A DNA stretch of 28,940 nt from a virus, in the IMG/VR virus record IMGVR_UViG_3300031787_000626, positions 1 through 28,940 of that record; one strand, given 5' to 3'. This document shows positions 27,745 to 28,940 of this stretch, piece after piece. Made by a program: the position numbers and the translations under genes. Under the pieces are notes generated by a model. The model worked only from the letters and a program-made list of their open reading frames with translations. It had not been told where the DNA came from and did no database searches. Positions within the stretch are counted from its first letter, which is position 1. The number at the start of each line of letters is the position of its first letter.

Positions 27745-28940
27745 ATGGGATTACTTGACTTTTTTGGTAAAAGACAAAAACTATCTACTGTACTACCTCA
27801 AATTCCTTTTAACGGACAAGTTGCAATACAACAAGGGATAATAACTTGGCAAGGTGGCGATAACATTAGCTTTGTTAATGATGGTTATTCAGCAAATGAT
27901 ATAGTTTATTCAATTGTGAAATTAATTGCGGATAAAGCAAAACTTGCTCCATTCCACGTTTATAGAGTGGTTGATGAAACTTCTGCAAAGAAATACAAAG
28001 CGTTAATGAGCCAACCAGATAAGATTGAGAACTGGAAGGATGTAGAGAAGTTACATAAGAAAGCGTTTGAAATATATACAAAAGATGCACGATTAAACGA
28101 GTTGTTAAAATATCCTAATGAAGAAGATACCTTTGGTGATTTCGTAGAGGCTTGGTGTACTTTTAAATTAGTTACAGGAAACTCTTTTGTTTACGCAAAG
28201 ATGATTGAAGGTGGTAATAACGATGGTAAGCCATACGAGATGTACGTGCTTCCTTCTCAATATATGTACGTGTTAGCGGACATTCAAAACTTCCCACCAA
28301 CTATTAGCGGTTACCAATTAAACTATGGTCCACTTTGGAACTTTACTAAGCAAGAGGTACTACAAGATAAATACATAAACTTACAATGGAATACAACTGG
28401 GAATCAACTATATGGTCAATCTCCTTTGATGGCTGCTGCGAGAAACTTGACTCGTTCGAACGAAGCCAAGACTGCGGCGGTTGCATCTTTCCAGAATGGT
28501 GGTCCAGCTGGAGTTCTTTTTATGAATGATGATAGGTTTGACCCTATTAGTGGAACACAACAAGCACAAGCACTTAAAAGAGCAGTAAGCGAGAAAGGTG
28601 GCTCTGCTAACTTTAATTCAATTGCAGTTAGTGGTTACAAAGTAGACTGGAAGCAAATCGGATTAAGTCCTGTTGAATTAGATATCATTGAGAGTGAGAA
28701 GTGGGATATGAAAGCACTTTGTAATATTTATGGAGTACCTTCTCAATTATTGAACGATGCTGACAATAAGACTTACAACAACCAAAGAGAAGGAGAGAAA
28801 GCATTGACAGTTCGTTGTGCTATTCCTTTGTTAGTTGGTATTAGAGATAACTTAAATCGTAAACTACATTCGGATTGGGGATATCGTGGAACTGATATTT
28901 ATGTTGACTTTGACCCAACTGTTTATGGTGAATTAGAAGC
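27745..28940 (+). CDS. Portal protein, N-terminal part (continues at the left end)
   Basis: The first 398 residues of the HK97-type portal; the rest is read from the left end. It begins MGLLDFFGKRQKLSTVLPQI. Family features are DIVYSIVKLIADKAKLAPF, VTGNSFVYAKMIEGG, YGQSPLMAAARNLTRSNEAK and QIGLSPVELDIIESEKWDMK followed by ALCNIYGVPSQLLND. The full length of 459 residues is normal for the family. The dodecameric ring forms the DNA channel and docks the terminase and connectors. The ATG is preceded by a 35-base A/T-rich gap that includes TAACTTTG at 27721-27728, without a good -33 partner. Confidence 0.94.
   Translation, partial: MGLLDFFGKRQKLSTVLPQIPFNGQVAIQQGIITWQGGDNISFVNDGYSANDIVYSIVKLIADKAKLAPFHVYRVVDETSAKKYKALMSQPDKIENWKDVEKLHKKAFEIYTKDARLNELLKYPNEEDTFGDFVEAWCTFKLVTGNSFVYAKMIEGGNNDGKPYEMYVLPSQYMYVLADIQNFPPTISGYQLNYGPLWNFTKQEVLQDKYINLQWNTTGNQLYGQSPLMAAARNLTRSNEAKTAAVASFQNGGPAGVLFMNDDRFDPISGTQQAQALKRAVSEKGGSANFNSIAVSGYKVDWKQIGLSPVELDIIESEKWDMKALCNIYGVPSQLLNDADNKTYNNQREGEKALTVRCAIPLLVGIRDNLNRKLHSDWGYRGTDIYVDFDPTVYGELE
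28814..28940. repeat. Terminal direct repeat, right copy
   Basis: Identical to the first 127 bases of the window. One of the two copies should be removed when the genome is written as a circle, giving 28,813 bp and one uninterrupted portal gene. Confidence 0.97.

Overview
The window is an essentially complete circular genome of a tailed, siphovirus-like phage (Caudoviricetes). The first 127 bases are repeated exactly as the last 127 (1-127 = 28814-28940), so the unique length is 28,813 bp. The join falls inside the portal gene: its start is at the right end and its last third at the left end. Every gene I support is on the + strand. The host is probably a member of the Bacteroidota (Flavobacterium-like). 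The reasons are very low GC, start codons preceded by A-rich sequence instead of Shine-Dalgarno sites, repeated matches to the Bacteroidota promoter -7 element TAnnTTTG, and protein families familiar from Flavobacteriia phages. I see no integrase, tRNA, rRNA, CRISPR array or insertion sequence.

Layout, read around the circle. (1) Packaging and head, 26224-28940 then 1-5330: TerS-like DUF5681 protein, large terminase, HK97-type portal, small conserved protein, MuF-like head protein, HK97-type prohead protease, major capsid protein, a strong terminator, then four connector/neck/tail-completion proteins. (2) Tail, 5342-14505: tail tube protein, a tail-assembly chaperone pair apparently joined by frameshifting on an A10 run, tape measure, a large tail-tip protein, a second tube-like protein, a 1005-residue fibre with a C-terminal S74 chaperone domain, and a small fibre-associated protein. 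(3) Lysis, 14539-16466: a near-consensus promoter, then several tiny membrane proteins, a holin candidate and a T4-type (GH24-like) endolysin. (4) 16478-17967: a metallophosphoesterase and two small proteins, one with an HExxH motif, closed by two terminators. (5) Control region, 17968-18860: a GIY-YIG plus helix-turn-helix fusion protein, flanked on both sides by copies of TTGATAAA that overlap a predicted promoter. (6) Early genes, 18861-23697: small proteins, an orphan DnaA domain IV protein, a Bet/RecT annealing protein, a small protein with an SSB-type DDLPF tail, an HTH protein, a DUF1376-like replication protein and its overlapping partner. (7) 23784-26200: HNH nuclease, small proteins, NinG-like protein, and a ParB-DNA methyltransferase fusion leading back to packaging.

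A likely programme is early transcription from the control region through recombination and replication genes, then packaging, head and tail genes, then lysis. The most interesting points are the operator-like repeat system around the GIY-YIG/HTH regulator, the A10 frameshift site that needs a +1 or -2 shift, the orphan DnaA domain IV, the SSB-tail protein, a possible structured leader before the replication gene, and a second tube-like tail protein in an unexpected place.
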